Positions 43,444 through 52,729 of a DNA stretch of 64,000 nucleotides are shown in pieces. The position numbers were made by a program, and so were the translations under genes. Under the pieces are notes generated by a model that saw only the letters and a program-made list of their open reading frames with translations, was not told where the DNA came from and ran no database searches. The stretch comes from Companilactobacillus heilongjiangensis (GTDB taxonomy: Bacteria > Bacillota > Bacilli > Lactobacillales > Lactobacillaceae). How positions within the stretch are numbered: the first letter of the stretch is position 1; each line of letters opens with the position of its first letter. The stretch spans positions 1,550,001-1,614,000 of the forward strand of contig NZ_CP012559.1 of assembly GCF_000831645.3 (NCBI RefSeq), read 5' to 3'.

Positions 43444-43690
43444 CAAAAAAATACGTCCCTGAAGTATATCCATATATTTAAATATGCACATACTTCAGGG
43501 ACGTATTTTATACGCGGTTCCACCCACTTTAAAACTGTATAACAAATAACAGTTTTCACTCATTTGGTTATAACGTAACCAACCATTATACAGTTTTATG
43601 TGAAAGTGGTAACTCCAGTAATGGGTAAGCTTTCAGTAATCGTACCCTCCCTGAATAGAACCGAAGTGTTATCTTTCATGGCTTTATTGA
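43444..43690 (-). promoter_or_regulatory. T-box riboswitch controlling thrS (specifier ACC)
   Basis: The minus strand carries the T-box AGTGGGTGGAACCGCG (about 43513-43528) and a long terminator (ACGTCCCTGAAGTATGT with its complement and a T run, 43444-43507). AAAGATAACACTTCGG starts stem I. The triplet ACC at the complement of 43608-43610, followed by ACTTTC, aligns with the UUC of the pheS leader and is the Thr specifier. Confidence 0.93.
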
Positions 43691-43715
43691 AACATTTATT
43701 TTTAAATATTGCAAG

Positions 43716-44624
43716 TTATTTTTCAAATCTTCTGTTTTGACCAGTCACAATAACTTCACGCGATAAGTACTTAACCCGCTCCATGATACGCTTGGCTTTA
43801 ACAGGTTCTTCTTCGCCTCGTTGGTTGATAGAAAGGTGTTTTTCCAACTCTTTCATTGAAAAGTTTGATGAAAAGAACGTTGGCAAGTTTTCTTGCATAC
43901 GGTACTGCAAAATAACTCCCAAAACTTCATCTCGAATCCAACTGGACATGGAGTCAGCTCCAATATCATCGAGCATGAGAATCTCAGCACCTTTAACTTT
44001 ATTAACTTTTGCCAAAACAGTATTTGATCCAATTGAATTTTTCATTTCAACCGCAAAAGTTGGAAAATGCATCATTGTCGTGTGAACGTCATGCTTGAAT
44101 AATTCATTGGCAATCGCACCAAGCAAATAAGTTTTACCAACCCCAAAATCTCCTGCCAAGTACAATCCGGGCACGAAACCTTTTTGATTCAAATAGTTGT
44201 CGATAAAATCGAGTGACTTGCCAAGTGCATCTTGACGACCATCCCCGTTGTAATCATCCAATTTGGCACTTCTAATGTCAGATGGCATATCCATCAAAAC
44301 AAAGCCAGATTCGTACTGATTGCGTTTCTCACGATTTTGAGTTCTCTCATTAGGATAATAGGCCACTTCGATGTTGTGGTTGCTGACAGTCAATTTTGGA
44401 TAATAGTCGCGTGACAATTCACTGGCATGATTTTTGTTATTGTAAAACTCATAAATGCTGGCAGCACTCGTCGAAATAGCATCGGGATTAATTTCATCGC
44501 TATTATCCTTCAAAAATTGTTGAACGTCTGGATCCTTCAAAGCACCGTTAAGAAGACGGCGATAATCCTCCGTCAAATTTTTTGAATTTAAATATTCTGC
44601 CAGTCTGTTACCTAAATTTTCCAT
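43716..44624 (-). CDS. dnaI: Primosomal protein DnaI (helicase loader)
   Basis: An AAA+ ATPase that loads the replicative helicase, 302 aa. The N-terminal helicase-binding domain (about 1-110) is followed by Walker A in AGDFGVGKTYLLGAIA (about 163-178), Walker B AEILMLDDIGAD (about 220-231), sensor 1 PTFFSSNFS and the arginine-bearing AKRIMERVKYLS. It starts three bases after the dnaB stop, so the two are coupled. The pair DnaB-DnaI cooperates with DnaD in helicase loading at oriC and restarted forks. Confidence 0.96.
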   Translation of the reverse strand: MENLGNRLAEYLNSKNLTEDYRRLLNGALKDPDVQQFLKDNSDEINPDAISTSAASIYEFYNNKNHASELSRDYYPKLTVSNHNIEVAYYPNERTQNREKRNQYESGFVLMDMPSDIRSAKLDDYNGDGRQDALGKSLDFIDNYLNQKGFVPGLYLAGDFGVGKTYLLGAIANELFKHDVHTTMMHFPTFAVEMKNSIGSNTVLAKVNKVKGAEILMLDDIGADSMSSWIRDEVLGVILQYRMQENLPTFFSSNFSMKELEKHLSINQRGEEEPVKAKRIMERVKYLSREVIVTGQNRRFEK

Positions 44625-44626
44625 GC

Positions 44627-46006
44627 TTAATTATCCTTATTTCTTAGTCTGTTTAAGCGATCTTGCATTTCGCTGTGACTATTTTGTTGGTTCTGATTAT
44701 TTGGAACCTTTGCCTTGTACTTGCTCCAGTCAGTTGCCTGTTCCACTTTACGATTCTTATTGTTGTTATAACGACGCTTTGGATTACGAGGCTTTGTTTG
44801 AAAGTCATTGATTCTTTTCAAAGCTTGCTCTGGAGTTTGAATATTATTTTGTTGCCAATCATTAGCCATTGTTTCCATCAGTGGCGATGTTAACGTTGGT
44901 GAATTCTGCAAAATGTAATAAACCATAATATTCAAAACTGGTGCTGACAAATACGTCTTCATTGCCATATCACGCAATGCACGAGACTCGACGGTTCCAA
45001 CGAACCCACCGCTCTTTTGCTTTTGATCTGCCAGAAAATCTGCTGGAGTCATCGTCTTGGCTTGTTGCAAAATCAACTGGTCGGCACGGTTCAAATTTGT
45101 CTCAGCGTCCTTAGGAGCCTCTTCAACGGTCGGAGCCTGCTGCTTAACTGAAATATTAGCATTCTTTTCAAAACGGTCCTGAACGGAGTGTTTCAAACGA
45201 ACTGGATCAATTTTATTATTGACGATATCACAAGTCTTACCAATCAAATCAATCAAAACCATCTCATCTAAGCCATAAAAGGCATGCAAACTGAGAATCA
45301 ACTCTTGGTTTTCCAAAAGGTTATCCGGATGAATTCGATACAACTGTTGAATTCGATCAGATATGAGTTCCCAATCCAATGGTTCAACTTCCTTAGCACT
45401 CAAAGTTGGTTTCTGAGCGCTGGCGGTTGATGTGAAATTATTCTGAGCATTCTTAACTTCAGTAGGCGTATTGATCAAATCACTATTGCTCAACTGGAAG
45501 ACTTCCAAGAAATCTTTGGTGATTTCCTGCGAATTATTCAATATCAAGTCTGAATGAGCATATTTATCAGCTAATAAACGATACTTACTATCGCTAACTT
45601 GTTCATATAAGAAAATACTTAGCAAATCATCTTTGAAAAAGTCATCTGGTGACAATGGTTCAAACAGTTGATACACGTAGTATGGGCCAAGGTCATCCTT
45701 CTTTTCAAACGTCCGCAATAAGCCTAATGCTTCAGCTTTGATGCGTGCTTCGTAAAAACGTTTCAAATCAATTCCTAAAAGACTCAATAATTCAGCATGA
45801 CTTTTACGTTGAGTTACTAATTCCTTATTAGGCAGTTTCTCCCACAACAAAAGATAGAGACTGAAAGCCTCTGTTCCTAAAATGGGCAAATATAAATCGG
45901 TTAAAACGTGGCGGTCATCGTCATTGAGATGACCATTGGGCAAACACCAATAGCCTACTAGTGGTGTAAACTTTTCTGATCCAAAATTACTTGTAGACAC
46001 TGGCAT
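44627..46006 (-). CDS. dnaB: Replication initiation / membrane attachment protein DnaB
   Basis: A 459-aa helicase-loading co-protein of Firmicutes. The N-terminal winged-helix domain (GYWCLPNGHLNDDDRHVL onward) is followed by a flexible middle and a C-terminal DnaB/DnaD (DDBH2-type) helical domain (about 310-400, TPADFLADQKQKSGGFV), then a basic disordered tail (RNPKRRYNNNKNRK). The ATG at 46006 lies immediately behind AAGAGGG; a GTG two codons later is better spaced and may be the real start. It follows nrdR by five bases. Confidence 0.93.
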   Translation of the reverse strand: MPVSTSNFGSEKFTPLVGYWCLPNGHLNDDDRHVLTDLYLPILGTEAFSLYLLLWEKLPNKELVTQRKSHAELLSLLGIDLKRFYEARIKAEALGLLRTFEKKDDLGPYYVYQLFEPLSPDDFFKDDLLSIFLYEQVSDSKYRLLADKYAHSDLILNNSQEITKDFLEVFQLSNSDLINTPTEVKNAQNNFTSTASAQKPTLSAKEVEPLDWELISDRIQQLYRIHPDNLLENQELILSLHAFYGLDEMVLIDLIGKTCDIVNNKIDPVRLKHSVQDRFEKNANISVKQQAPTVEEAPKDAETNLNRADQLILQQAKTMTPADFLADQKQKSGGFVGTVESRALRDMAMKTYLSAPVLNIMVYYILQNSPTLTSPLMETMANDWQQNNIQTPEQALKRINDFQTKPRNPKRRYNNNKNRKVEQATDWSKYKAKVPNNQNQQNSHSEMQDRLNRLRNKDN

Positions 46007-46011
46007 CCCTC

Positions 46012-46485
46012 TTATTTCTTATCAATTTTATTTCCGTTTGCCATCATCTCTTGAACTTCTTTCATGAAACTATTCATGTCTTTAAATTCACGATAAACAC
46101 TTGCAAAACGGATATAAGTTACATCATCAACCTTGGCTAAAATTTTCATGACATGCTCACCGATAATTTGTGAACCAATTTCACTCTCACCGTTAGCCCT
46201 GATTTCATTTTCAACCTTATCAACGATATCGTTCATTTGGTCCATAGTAACTGGACGTTTTTCGGCTGCCCGCACGATACCACGTAACAACTTCTCGCGA
46301 CTGAATTCTTCACGATTACCATTCTTCTTGATAACCAAGAGTGGTGATTTCTCTAATCTTTCAAATGTTGTAAATCTGGTACCGCAGTTCTCGCATTCAC
46401 GGCGTCTTCTAATAGCGCGTCCTTCATCGCTGGGACGACTATCAATAACTTTTGATGAATCATGATGACAATGTGGACAAATCAA
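46012..46485 (-). CDS. nrdR: Transcriptional repressor NrdR
   Basis: A 157-aa repressor of ribonucleotide reductase genes. The N-terminal zinc ribbon has CPHC (3-6) and CENC (31-34, before GTRFTTFE), and the ATP-cone domain (about 49-139) begins VIKKNGNREEFSREKLLRGI. It binds NrdR boxes when dATP is high; no such box is in this window. It lies in the coaE-nrdR-dnaB-dnaI order usual in lactobacilli. Confidence 0.97.
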   Translation of the reverse strand: MICPHCHHDSSKVIDSRPSDEGRAIRRRRECENCGTRFTTFERLEKSPLLVIKKNGNREEFSREKLLRGIVRAAEKRPVTMDQMNDIVDKVENEIRANGESEIGSQIIGEHVMKILAKVDDVTYIRFASVYREFKDMNSFMKEVQEMMANGNKIDKK

Positions 46486-46506
46486 AATTCCAACCTCTTT
46501 TCCAAT

Positions 46507-47100
46507 TTAAAGTTGTGACATTAACTTTTCAAATTCCTGTTTAAGTTGCGTTAAATCTCCCGAATTATCAATGACAAAATCAGCACGGCGCTTCTTCTCG
46601 TCCATCGACATTTGAGAATTAATTCGATCAAGGGCAACCTTTTCAGTCAAATTATTTCGTTTCATAAGTCGAGCCAGTTGTATTTCTGGTCGCTCATAGA
46701 GACTAATAGTTCCATCGAAATAATCCTCATAGCCACCTTCAAATAGTAGCTGGATTTCAAAAATTGCGATTCTTTTACTGGTAGATTTCTTAATCAATGC
46801 AATCGTGTGTAAAATTTTCTCTTTAATTAAAGGCCGTGTGATGTGATTGAGTTTTTCCAATTCACCACTGTCACTAAAGACAATTGACCCTAATTTAGCT
46901 CGATTCAATGTTCCATCAGCATTTAAAACTTGTTCCCCAAATTGTTCGACAATCTGTTTTAAACCGATAGAATTGGGAATAACTACTTCACGAGCAAATG
47001 AATCAGCATCGAATATTATGAAACCATGATCCTTAAACATCTTCAAAACTGTTGATTTACCGGCAGCAATCCCACCAGTTAGTCCGTAAATTTTACTCAT
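46507..47100 (-). CDS. coaE: Dephospho-CoA kinase
   Basis: The last step of coenzyme A synthesis: phosphorylation of the 3'-OH of dephospho-CoA. From the ATG at 47100 it is 197 aa. P-loop GLTGGIAAGKST (about 6-17), DADSFAREV (about 31-39), LNHITRPLIKEKI and the lid region RLMKRNNLTEKVALDRI are clear. The start overlaps the mutM stop by four bases; the frame to 47115 adds codons inside mutM without a ribosome binding site. Confidence 0.95.
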   Translation of the reverse strand: MSKIYGLTGGIAAGKSTVLKMFKDHGFIIFDADSFAREVVIPNSIGLKQIVEQFGEQVLNADGTLNRAKLGSIVFSDSGELEKLNHITRPLIKEKILHTIALIKKSTSKRIAIFEIQLLFEGGYEDYFDGTISLYERPEIQLARLMKRNNLTEKVALDRINSQMSMDEKKRRADFVIDNSGDLTQLKQEFEKLMSQL

Positions 47101-47924
47101 TTGATAACCTGACACTTAGGGCAGAAATGTGTTCCACGACCACCAACTTTGATTTTTTCAATGTCAGTTCCACAACGTGGACAAGGTGTCCCTTCCTTAC
47201 CGTAAACTTTCAAACTATTTTGCATATTACCTTTGTGACCAGTTGCATCGACGTATGAACGAACCGTTGACCCACCTGAGGCAATAGCTTTTTCCATTTC
47301 TCCATTAGACACTTCGATAATATTTTGAATATCGGTATCGTTCAGATGATCGGCTGGAGTTTCAGGGTGAATCTTAACCTTCCACAAAACTTCATCAACA
47401 TAAATGTTTCCCAAACCGCTCATCACTGACTGATCCAATAAGACAGTCTTAATATCCTTGCGATGGCGCATGATACGAGGCTTCAAATTGTTAAAGGTAA
47501 ACGCAGCTGAAAGTGGCTCTGGCCCAAGTTTTTGAATCGACTTATTGTTCTCTAAATCGTCAGTATTCCACAGTTGCATCCGACCAAATTTTCGAACATC
47601 ATTATAAATCATTTTTTGACCATTATCTAATGTAAAAATGGCATGTGAATGTTTGTCAATCGCGCTAGGGTCAGCTGAAATTTTGTAACGACCTTCCATA
47701 CGTAAGTGACTGATAATCGTATACCCATTATCCAAATGAATCAACAAAAACTTCGCACGACGGCCAATATCGGTAATCGTTGTTCCTGTAACGAATTCTT
47801 TGAACTGGTCAACATCCCCAGTAATCAAATTTTGATAACGAATCTCGACATTGGTAATTTTTCGTCCCTTAACTTGGGAAATCAAACCACGTCTAACAGT
47901 TTCTACTTCTGGCATCTCTGGCAT
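47097..47924 (-). CDS. mutM: Formamidopyrimidine-DNA glycosylase (MutM/Fpg)
   Basis: It removes 8-oxoguanine and formamidopyrimidines and nicks the abasic site. The 275-aa protein starts MPEMPEVETVRRGL. The annotated first Met-Pro pair is one duplicate upstream of the usual catalytic Pro-Glu, so the ATG six bases later (MPEVETV) is the functional N-terminus expected for this enzyme. Lys in GRRAKFLLIHLDNG, the H2TH region (LLDQSVMSGLGNIYVDEVLW) and the zinc finger CPRC...CPKC at the end are all present. It lies nine bases downstream of polA. Confidence 0.96.
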   Translation of the reverse strand: MPEMPEVETVRRGLISQVKGRKITNVEIRYQNLITGDVDQFKEFVTGTTITDIGRRAKFLLIHLDNGYTIISHLRMEGRYKISADPSAIDKHSHAIFTLDNGQKMIYNDVRKFGRMQLWNTDDLENNKSIQKLGPEPLSAAFTFNNLKPRIMRHRKDIKTVLLDQSVMSGLGNIYVDEVLWKVKIHPETPADHLNDTDIQNIIEVSNGEMEKAIASGGSTVRSYVDATGHKGNMQNSLKVYGKEGTPCPRCGTDIEKIKVGGRGTHFCPKCQVIK

Positions 47925-47933
47925 ATTATTAAC

Positions 47934-50591
47934 CTACTTTGCTTCATACCAAGTCTTACCGTGGGCAGTTTCAACTTTCAAAGGTACATCAAGTTTGACA
48001 GCTGAGTCCATCACGCTCGGTACTATTTTTTCTAAAGTTTTGATTTCAGATTTTGGAGCTTCAAAAATCATTTCATCATGTACTTGTAATAATAAATTAG
48101 CTTGCAGATTTTCTGCTTTAAGTTTCTTTTGCATATTGATCATGGCTACTTTAATAATATCGGCAGCACTACCCTGAATTGGTGTATTCATCGCCGTTCT
48201 TTGGGCAAAGTTTCTGATATTAAAGTTGCTTGAGTGAATATCTGGCAAATAACGACGACGGTGCATAATTGTTTCAACATAGCCGTTCTCTCGTGCATAT
48301 TTAACAATATCATCCATATATTTCTTAACGCCAGGATATTGTTCAAAATACGATTCAATAAAAGCCGCCGCTTGTTTTCGACTGATACCGATATTTTGTG
48401 ACAAACCATAATCACTAATTCCATAAACGATACCAAAATTAGTAGCCTTAGCTTGACGACGCATATTTGGTGTCACTTCATCCGTACTGTTCAAGCCAAA
48501 GATTCTCATAGCCGTATGGGCATGGATGTCGTAATCTTCCTTGAAGGCTTCTTGCATGTGTTCATCACCGGAAATGTGTGCTAAGACACGCAATTCAACT
48601 TGTGAATAATCGGCAGAGAAAATCTCCCAGTCTTCATGTTGCGGAACGAAAGCCTTTCTAATCTGCTTACCTTCATCAATTCGAATCGGAATATTTTGCA
48701 AATTAGGTTCTATTGATGACAAACGTCCAGTCTGTGTCAAAGTCTGTAAATAAATTGTGTGAATCTTGTTATCAGGTTGCACAAATTTTTGCAAGCCAAC
48801 AACGTAAGTTGATTGAATCTTTGAAATTTGACGATAATCCAAAACCATTTGCACAACTGGTGACTTATCTTTCAATTTTTCCAAAACGTCAACTGAAGTT
48901 GAATAACCTGTCTTAGTTTTCTTAACAACTGGCAACTTCAAGTCTTCAAACAAGACGACACCCAATTGTTTAGGTGAATTGATGTTAAATTCTTTACCAG
49001 CTTCTTGGTAAATCTTTTTTTCAATTTCGGCTAAACGAGTCGCAAAACTGTTTTCCATTTCCTTCAATTTTGAAACTTCAACCGTGACACCCTTAATTTC
49101 CATATTAGCCAAAACAATAGACAATGGTAATTCAATCTCATCGTAGAGACTGTCTTGATCATTTTCTTTCAATTCAGCCAACATTTTGTCTTTCAAACTG
49201 TCGATAATCTGAGCTTTTTGAGCCAAGAAATTCAACAAAACATCGGTATCTTCGGGAACAGCCTTCTTAACGCCTTTGCCATAAAACTCTTCTTCTGAAG
49301 GTAAACTGAGATTATAATTCTTAGCCACCAAACCAATATCCTGCTTATTGTCATTGGTATCAAGCAAGTATGCCACCAACAACATATCAAAGCTAATACC
49401 ATCCAAATCACAGCCATAACGATGCAATAACGCTATCGTCCGTTTGTTATCAAAGAGATACTTCTCTTTCGACTTATCAGATAACCAGGCCTTCAAGTCA
49501 GCATTTTCAAGGATTGAAACATCAGCTGTTCCGTAATAATTTTTACCATCAGAAATGGCAATTCCAACGATTGGTGCTAAATGATAATTCTCACCGAAAC
49601 CTTCAACAATCAACGTTTGTGGCTCAGTATTTTGAACTATTTTTGCGATAGCTGCTTCATCCAAAGGTTGAACCTTGATATCTGCCAAAGCTTCAGAAGT
49701 ATCTTCTTGAGGCACATCCAATCGATCAAGGAACGTCTTGAAATTCATCTTTTGATAAAACTGAATCAATTCTTCTTGATTATCACCGTGATATTCAAGA
49801 TCACCGATTGTTAATTCAACAGGTGCTTCCAAATTGATAGTAGCTAATTTTTTACTCAAAAACGCCTTGTCTTTATCATTGATTAAATGCTCTTTTAACT
49901 TGCTTTTCTTCATTTCATCGACATGTTCATAAATGCCTTCAACACTGCCGTACTCATTGATTAGCTTGATAGCAGTCTTTTCACCGACTTTTTCAACTCC
50001 AGGATAATGATCCGAAGTATCACCCATCAAACCTTTCATATCGATAATTTGTTTAGGCGTTATACCTAACTTTTCTTGAACATGTTCCGGTGTATAAGCT
50101 TCTGTTTCTGTCACACCTTTGACATTAACTTTGACTGTAACTTTATCAGTCGTTAACTGAGTCAAATCCCGATCTCCGGTAATAATCGTCACATCCATGC
50201 CATCAGCTTCAGCCTTACGAGACATAGTTCCGATGATATCATCCGCCTCATAGTCGGGTAAGTCGTAAGTTTTAATACCACGATAACTCAACATTTCTTG
50301 AATCAATGGCAATTGTTCCATCAATTCTTGTGGAGTCTTGGCACGAGTACCTTTATAATCCTCAAACATCTTCGTTCTAAAGGTAGTCTTTCCAGCATCG
50401 AAGGCAACCAAAACATGAGTTGGCTTTTCATCTTTCAAGACCAACTCCAACATGTTGTTAAAGGCGTAAAGTGCGTTCGTATGAATGCCTTCGCCTGTGA
50501 CAAACTTGTCTAGCACGTTGTGCATGGCAAAAAAGGCCCGAAATGACACACTATTTCCATCTATTAAAAGTAATTTTTTATTTTTTGACAT
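47934..50591 (-). CDS. polA: DNA polymerase I
   Basis: It fills repair gaps and matures Okazaki fragments. The 885-aa protein has an N-terminal 5'-3' exonuclease (about 1-290, LLLIDGNSVSFRAFFA, YEADDIIGTM, TGDRDLTQL, KGLMGDTSDHYPGV), a central 3'-5' exonuclease fold whose catalytic acids are not evident (about 310-470, likely inactive), and the polymerase domain with motif A DYSQVELRVLAHIS, motif B RRQAKATNFGIVYG and motif C LLLQVHDEMIFE. GGAGAAT precedes the ATG. A plausible promoter (TAAAAT -10) lies in the 90 bp before repeat copy 12. Confidence 0.97.
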   Translation of the reverse strand: MSKNKKLLLIDGNSVSFRAFFAMHNVLDKFVTGEGIHTNALYAFNNMLELVLKDEKPTHVLVAFDAGKTTFRTKMFEDYKGTRAKTPQELMEQLPLIQEMLSYRGIKTYDLPDYEADDIIGTMSRKAEADGMDVTIITGDRDLTQLTTDKVTVKVNVKGVTETEAYTPEHVQEKLGITPKQIIDMKGLMGDTSDHYPGVEKVGEKTAIKLINEYGSVEGIYEHVDEMKKSKLKEHLINDKDKAFLSKKLATINLEAPVELTIGDLEYHGDNQEELIQFYQKMNFKTFLDRLDVPQEDTSEALADIKVQPLDEAAIAKIVQNTEPQTLIVEGFGENYHLAPIVGIAISDGKNYYGTADVSILENADLKAWLSDKSKEKYLFDNKRTIALLHRYGCDLDGISFDMLLVAYLLDTNDNKQDIGLVAKNYNLSLPSEEEFYGKGVKKAVPEDTDVLLNFLAQKAQIIDSLKDKMLAELKENDQDSLYDEIELPLSIVLANMEIKGVTVEVSKLKEMENSFATRLAEIEKKIYQEAGKEFNINSPKQLGVVLFEDLKLPVVKKTKTGYSTSVDVLEKLKDKSPVVQMVLDYRQISKIQSTYVVGLQKFVQPDNKIHTIYLQTLTQTGRLSSIEPNLQNIPIRIDEGKQIRKAFVPQHEDWEIFSADYSQVELRVLAHISGDEHMQEAFKEDYDIHAHTAMRIFGLNSTDEVTPNMRRQAKATNFGIVYGISDYGLSQNIGISRKQAAAFIESYFEQYPGVKKYMDDIVKYARENGYVETIMHRRRYLPDIHSSNFNIRNFAQRTAMNTPIQGSAADIIKVAMINMQKKLKAENLQANLLLQVHDEMIFEAPKSEIKTLEKIVPSVMDSAVKLDVPLKVETAHGKTWYEAK

Positions 50592-50680
50592 ATATTCTCC
50601 AATAAAACTGAAATTAACTAATTCTATTTTAACAAATACTGCTGTGTTGTAACAGATTAGCGGTGTTTATTATTTGTTTA

Positions 50681-50865
50681 TCCGTCTCCAGAGATGAGAG
50701 TATTCATATGCTGCGCGGAACGGCCCGAGCCAAAGAACGGTCTCGAACCTCGGTTGAAGCCTTACCACAGACCGGTAAGTCTCCAACACGCCCGGTGGTG
50801 TAATGGCTAAAGCCATAACGCCACTTTCGCTGCATAAGAATACGCTCATCTCTTCCAACTAATTT
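50681..50865 (-). repeat. Cloverleaf repeat copy 12 (reverse)
   Basis: The outer end CCGTCTCC leads into AGAGATGAGAGTATTC, pairing with GAATACGCTCATCTCT with one mismatch. Arm 3 is GGCCCGAGCC/GGTCTCGAACC, arm 2 GTTGAAGCCTTACC/GGTAAGTCTCCAAC, arm 1 GGTGTAATGGCTAAAGCCAT/AACGCC. It lies about 90 bp upstream of polA; a 115-bp AT-rich linker separates it from copy 13. Confidence 0.9.
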
Positions 50866-50981
50866 ATTTTTAATACAGAATAATCCATTACAATTTCGAA
50901 TCATCTATACATTTAGAAAAAAATTCAATTTAAAAACAATAGCTACATCCTTAATTGATACGAACTGACTTCTTCAATGCA

Positions 50982-51169
50982 TTAGCCGGAGAGCAAGATA
51001 GATTCACCCGCAGTGAAAGTTGTGTTGGAAAGGCGACTTTCCTTTCTTACACAACTGACGTATTTTGAGATTTGCGGTTTTTGCAAAGCTCAAAATCGAG
51101 GCTCGAGACCGCACTTTGGCTCGAACCGGTCTCACCGCGGACGAAATCTATCTTGCCCTCCGGCGGCAG
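50982..51169 (+). repeat. Cloverleaf repeat copy 13 (forward)
   Basis: The outer stem GCCGGAG.GCAAGATAGATT pairs with AATCTATCTTGC.CTCCGGC. Arm 1 is TTGTGTTGGAAAGG/CCTTTCTTACACAA, arm 2 TTTTGAGATTTGC/GCAAAGCTCAAAA, arm 3 GGCTCGAGACC/GGCTCGAACC. The outer end GGCGGCA lies close to the MFS gene terminator. Confidence 0.9.
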
Positions 51170-51183
51170 TTTCTAAAACGTTA

Positions 51184-51221
51184 AAAAAAGTCCAGATTCT
51201 TTCCGAATCAAGACTTTCTGA
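51184..51221 (-). terminator. Terminator of the MFS exporter gene
   Basis: On the minus strand AAAGTCTTGATTCGG and its partner GAATCTGGACTTT (one bulge) are followed by seven T. Confidence 0.75.
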
Positions 51222-52622
51222 TTAATTATTTTGTTTTTCATATCTGAAATAAATATAGATTATTGATATCAATACTGATAATGATAGAACAGTTAAAATA
51301 ATAAAGTCAATTTTAGCACCTGCAATTGTATTTAAGACTTCGTCATTTGTTCCACTAGTCAATGCCACCGCTGTAATTACAACTGATAAAACATTGGTAC
51401 CAAGTGAACCCGCATACTGCTGCATCATGCTATAAAGTGAATTTTGATCTGACTTCTTGGGTCCCTTAACTTGAACGCTTCCGTCAGATAGCATGACTCC
51501 AAATCCCATGCTAAAGCCAATTCTAATTAATATGTAAATCCAAATTATCGCCACCATTGTTAGGCTTTCACTTTGTAACCAGAATAATCCGGAACCCACG
51601 GTAAGCAATAAGCCACTGATCAGTAATGGCGACCAAGCTCCTTTTTTATCATACATATAGCCAGCAACTGGGCCAAACGCTGCTCCCAATAATGAACCTG
51701 GCAACAACATTAATCCTGCTTGAGCAGAGTCTAATTTCAACGCTGTTTGAGCAAATATCGGTAAAACGAATGATAAACCGATATTGATGAATTGTAGGCT
51801 GAAATATCCAAACAATCTTAAACGCAAAACAGGAAGCTTTAAAATGGAAAAATCAATCAATTGGCGCTTGCTTTGATGATTATACCAAGCAAATAATCCG
51901 ACAATTATAATTGAACCTAAAACCCAGAGTAAGAATTGGCTTGAAGTCCAGCCATAACGTCCCGCTTGGTCAAATGTAAATAGAATAACTGAAAAAATAA
52001 TTGCTAAACCTAATACGCCAAAGTAATCAAACGAGATACCTTTCACGCCTCTAGCAGTCCCTCTGATAGTTAAAATTCCAATAATAAATAATAAAACAAT
52101 CAATGGTAAGACGCCGATAAAGATTTCTCTCCATGTCCAAATTCTATTAATTACACCACCATAAGTTGGTCCTAAAGCTGGTGCCAATGAGATTACGACA
52201 CCAGCCAATCCAGTATAAAGACCTAACTTCGATGAGGGAATTTCTTCAAAAATCAAGTTGAACATTAATGGTGTTGATAAACCAGTGGAAACAGCCTGCA
52301 ACAAACGTCCTGCCATCAAAACTGGAAAATCTGGTGCTATCAAGCAAATTAATGAACCGATAAAACAACATGCCACTGCAAAAATAAAAATTTTCAACGG
52401 ATTAAATTTCTTTAAAGCATACGCCGTCGTACTCATAACAATCGTTGTCAGCAATAAATAGCCCGTTGTCAACCATTGCACTGTTCCCAAACTGACTCCT
52501 AAAACCTTCACCAAAGTGGGAAATGTAACATTCATAGAAGTTTCAATTAAAATACCAGTAAATGACAATAAACCAACCGCTAGGATTGACAATTTCACAC
52601 GTGTAGATACGGAATTATCCAA
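51222..52622 (-). CDS. MFS multidrug exporter, DHA2 (EmrB/QacA) family
   Basis: A 466-aa proton-coupled drug exporter with about 14 membrane helices. The DHA2 signs are the N-terminal IETSMNVTFPTL after TM1, WLTTGYLLLTTIVM (TM2), LMAGRLLQAVSTGLSTPL (motif B/C region) and GVVISLAPALGPTYGGVI (motif C of TM5). The charged loop KKFNPLK corresponds to motif A, but the usual G-x-L-x-D-x-x-G is degenerate. The start is TTG with AGAGGT upstream. The substrate is not predictable. It is a single-gene unit. Confidence 0.9.
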   Translation of the reverse strand: MDNSVSTRVKLSILAVGLLSFTGILIETSMNVTFPTLVKVLGVSLGTVQWLTTGYLLLTTIVMSTTAYALKKFNPLKIFIFAVACCFIGSLICLIAPDFPVLMAGRLLQAVSTGLSTPLMFNLIFEEIPSSKLGLYTGLAGVVISLAPALGPTYGGVINRIWTWREIFIGVLPLIVLLFIIGILTIRGTARGVKGISFDYFGVLGLAIIFSVILFTFDQAGRYGWTSSQFLLWVLGSIIIVGLFAWYNHQSKRQLIDFSILKLPVLRLRLFGYFSLQFINIGLSFVLPIFAQTALKLDSAQAGLMLLPGSLLGAAFGPVAGYMYDKKGAWSPLLISGLLLTVGSGLFWLQSESLTMVAIIWIYILIRIGFSMGFGVMLSDGSVQVKGPKKSDQNSLYSMMQQYAGSLGTNVLSVVITAVALTSGTNDEVLNTIAGAKIDFIILTVLSLSVLISIIYIYFRYEKQNN

Positions 52623-52729
52623 AAAGTTTTACCTCTTTTCATACAAAAAGGCCATGACAATTTGCTCTGTCATAGCCTAACCATTAACTATACTTTACTA
52701 TTTTAAAAATTTTATTGCTAGCAAAAATA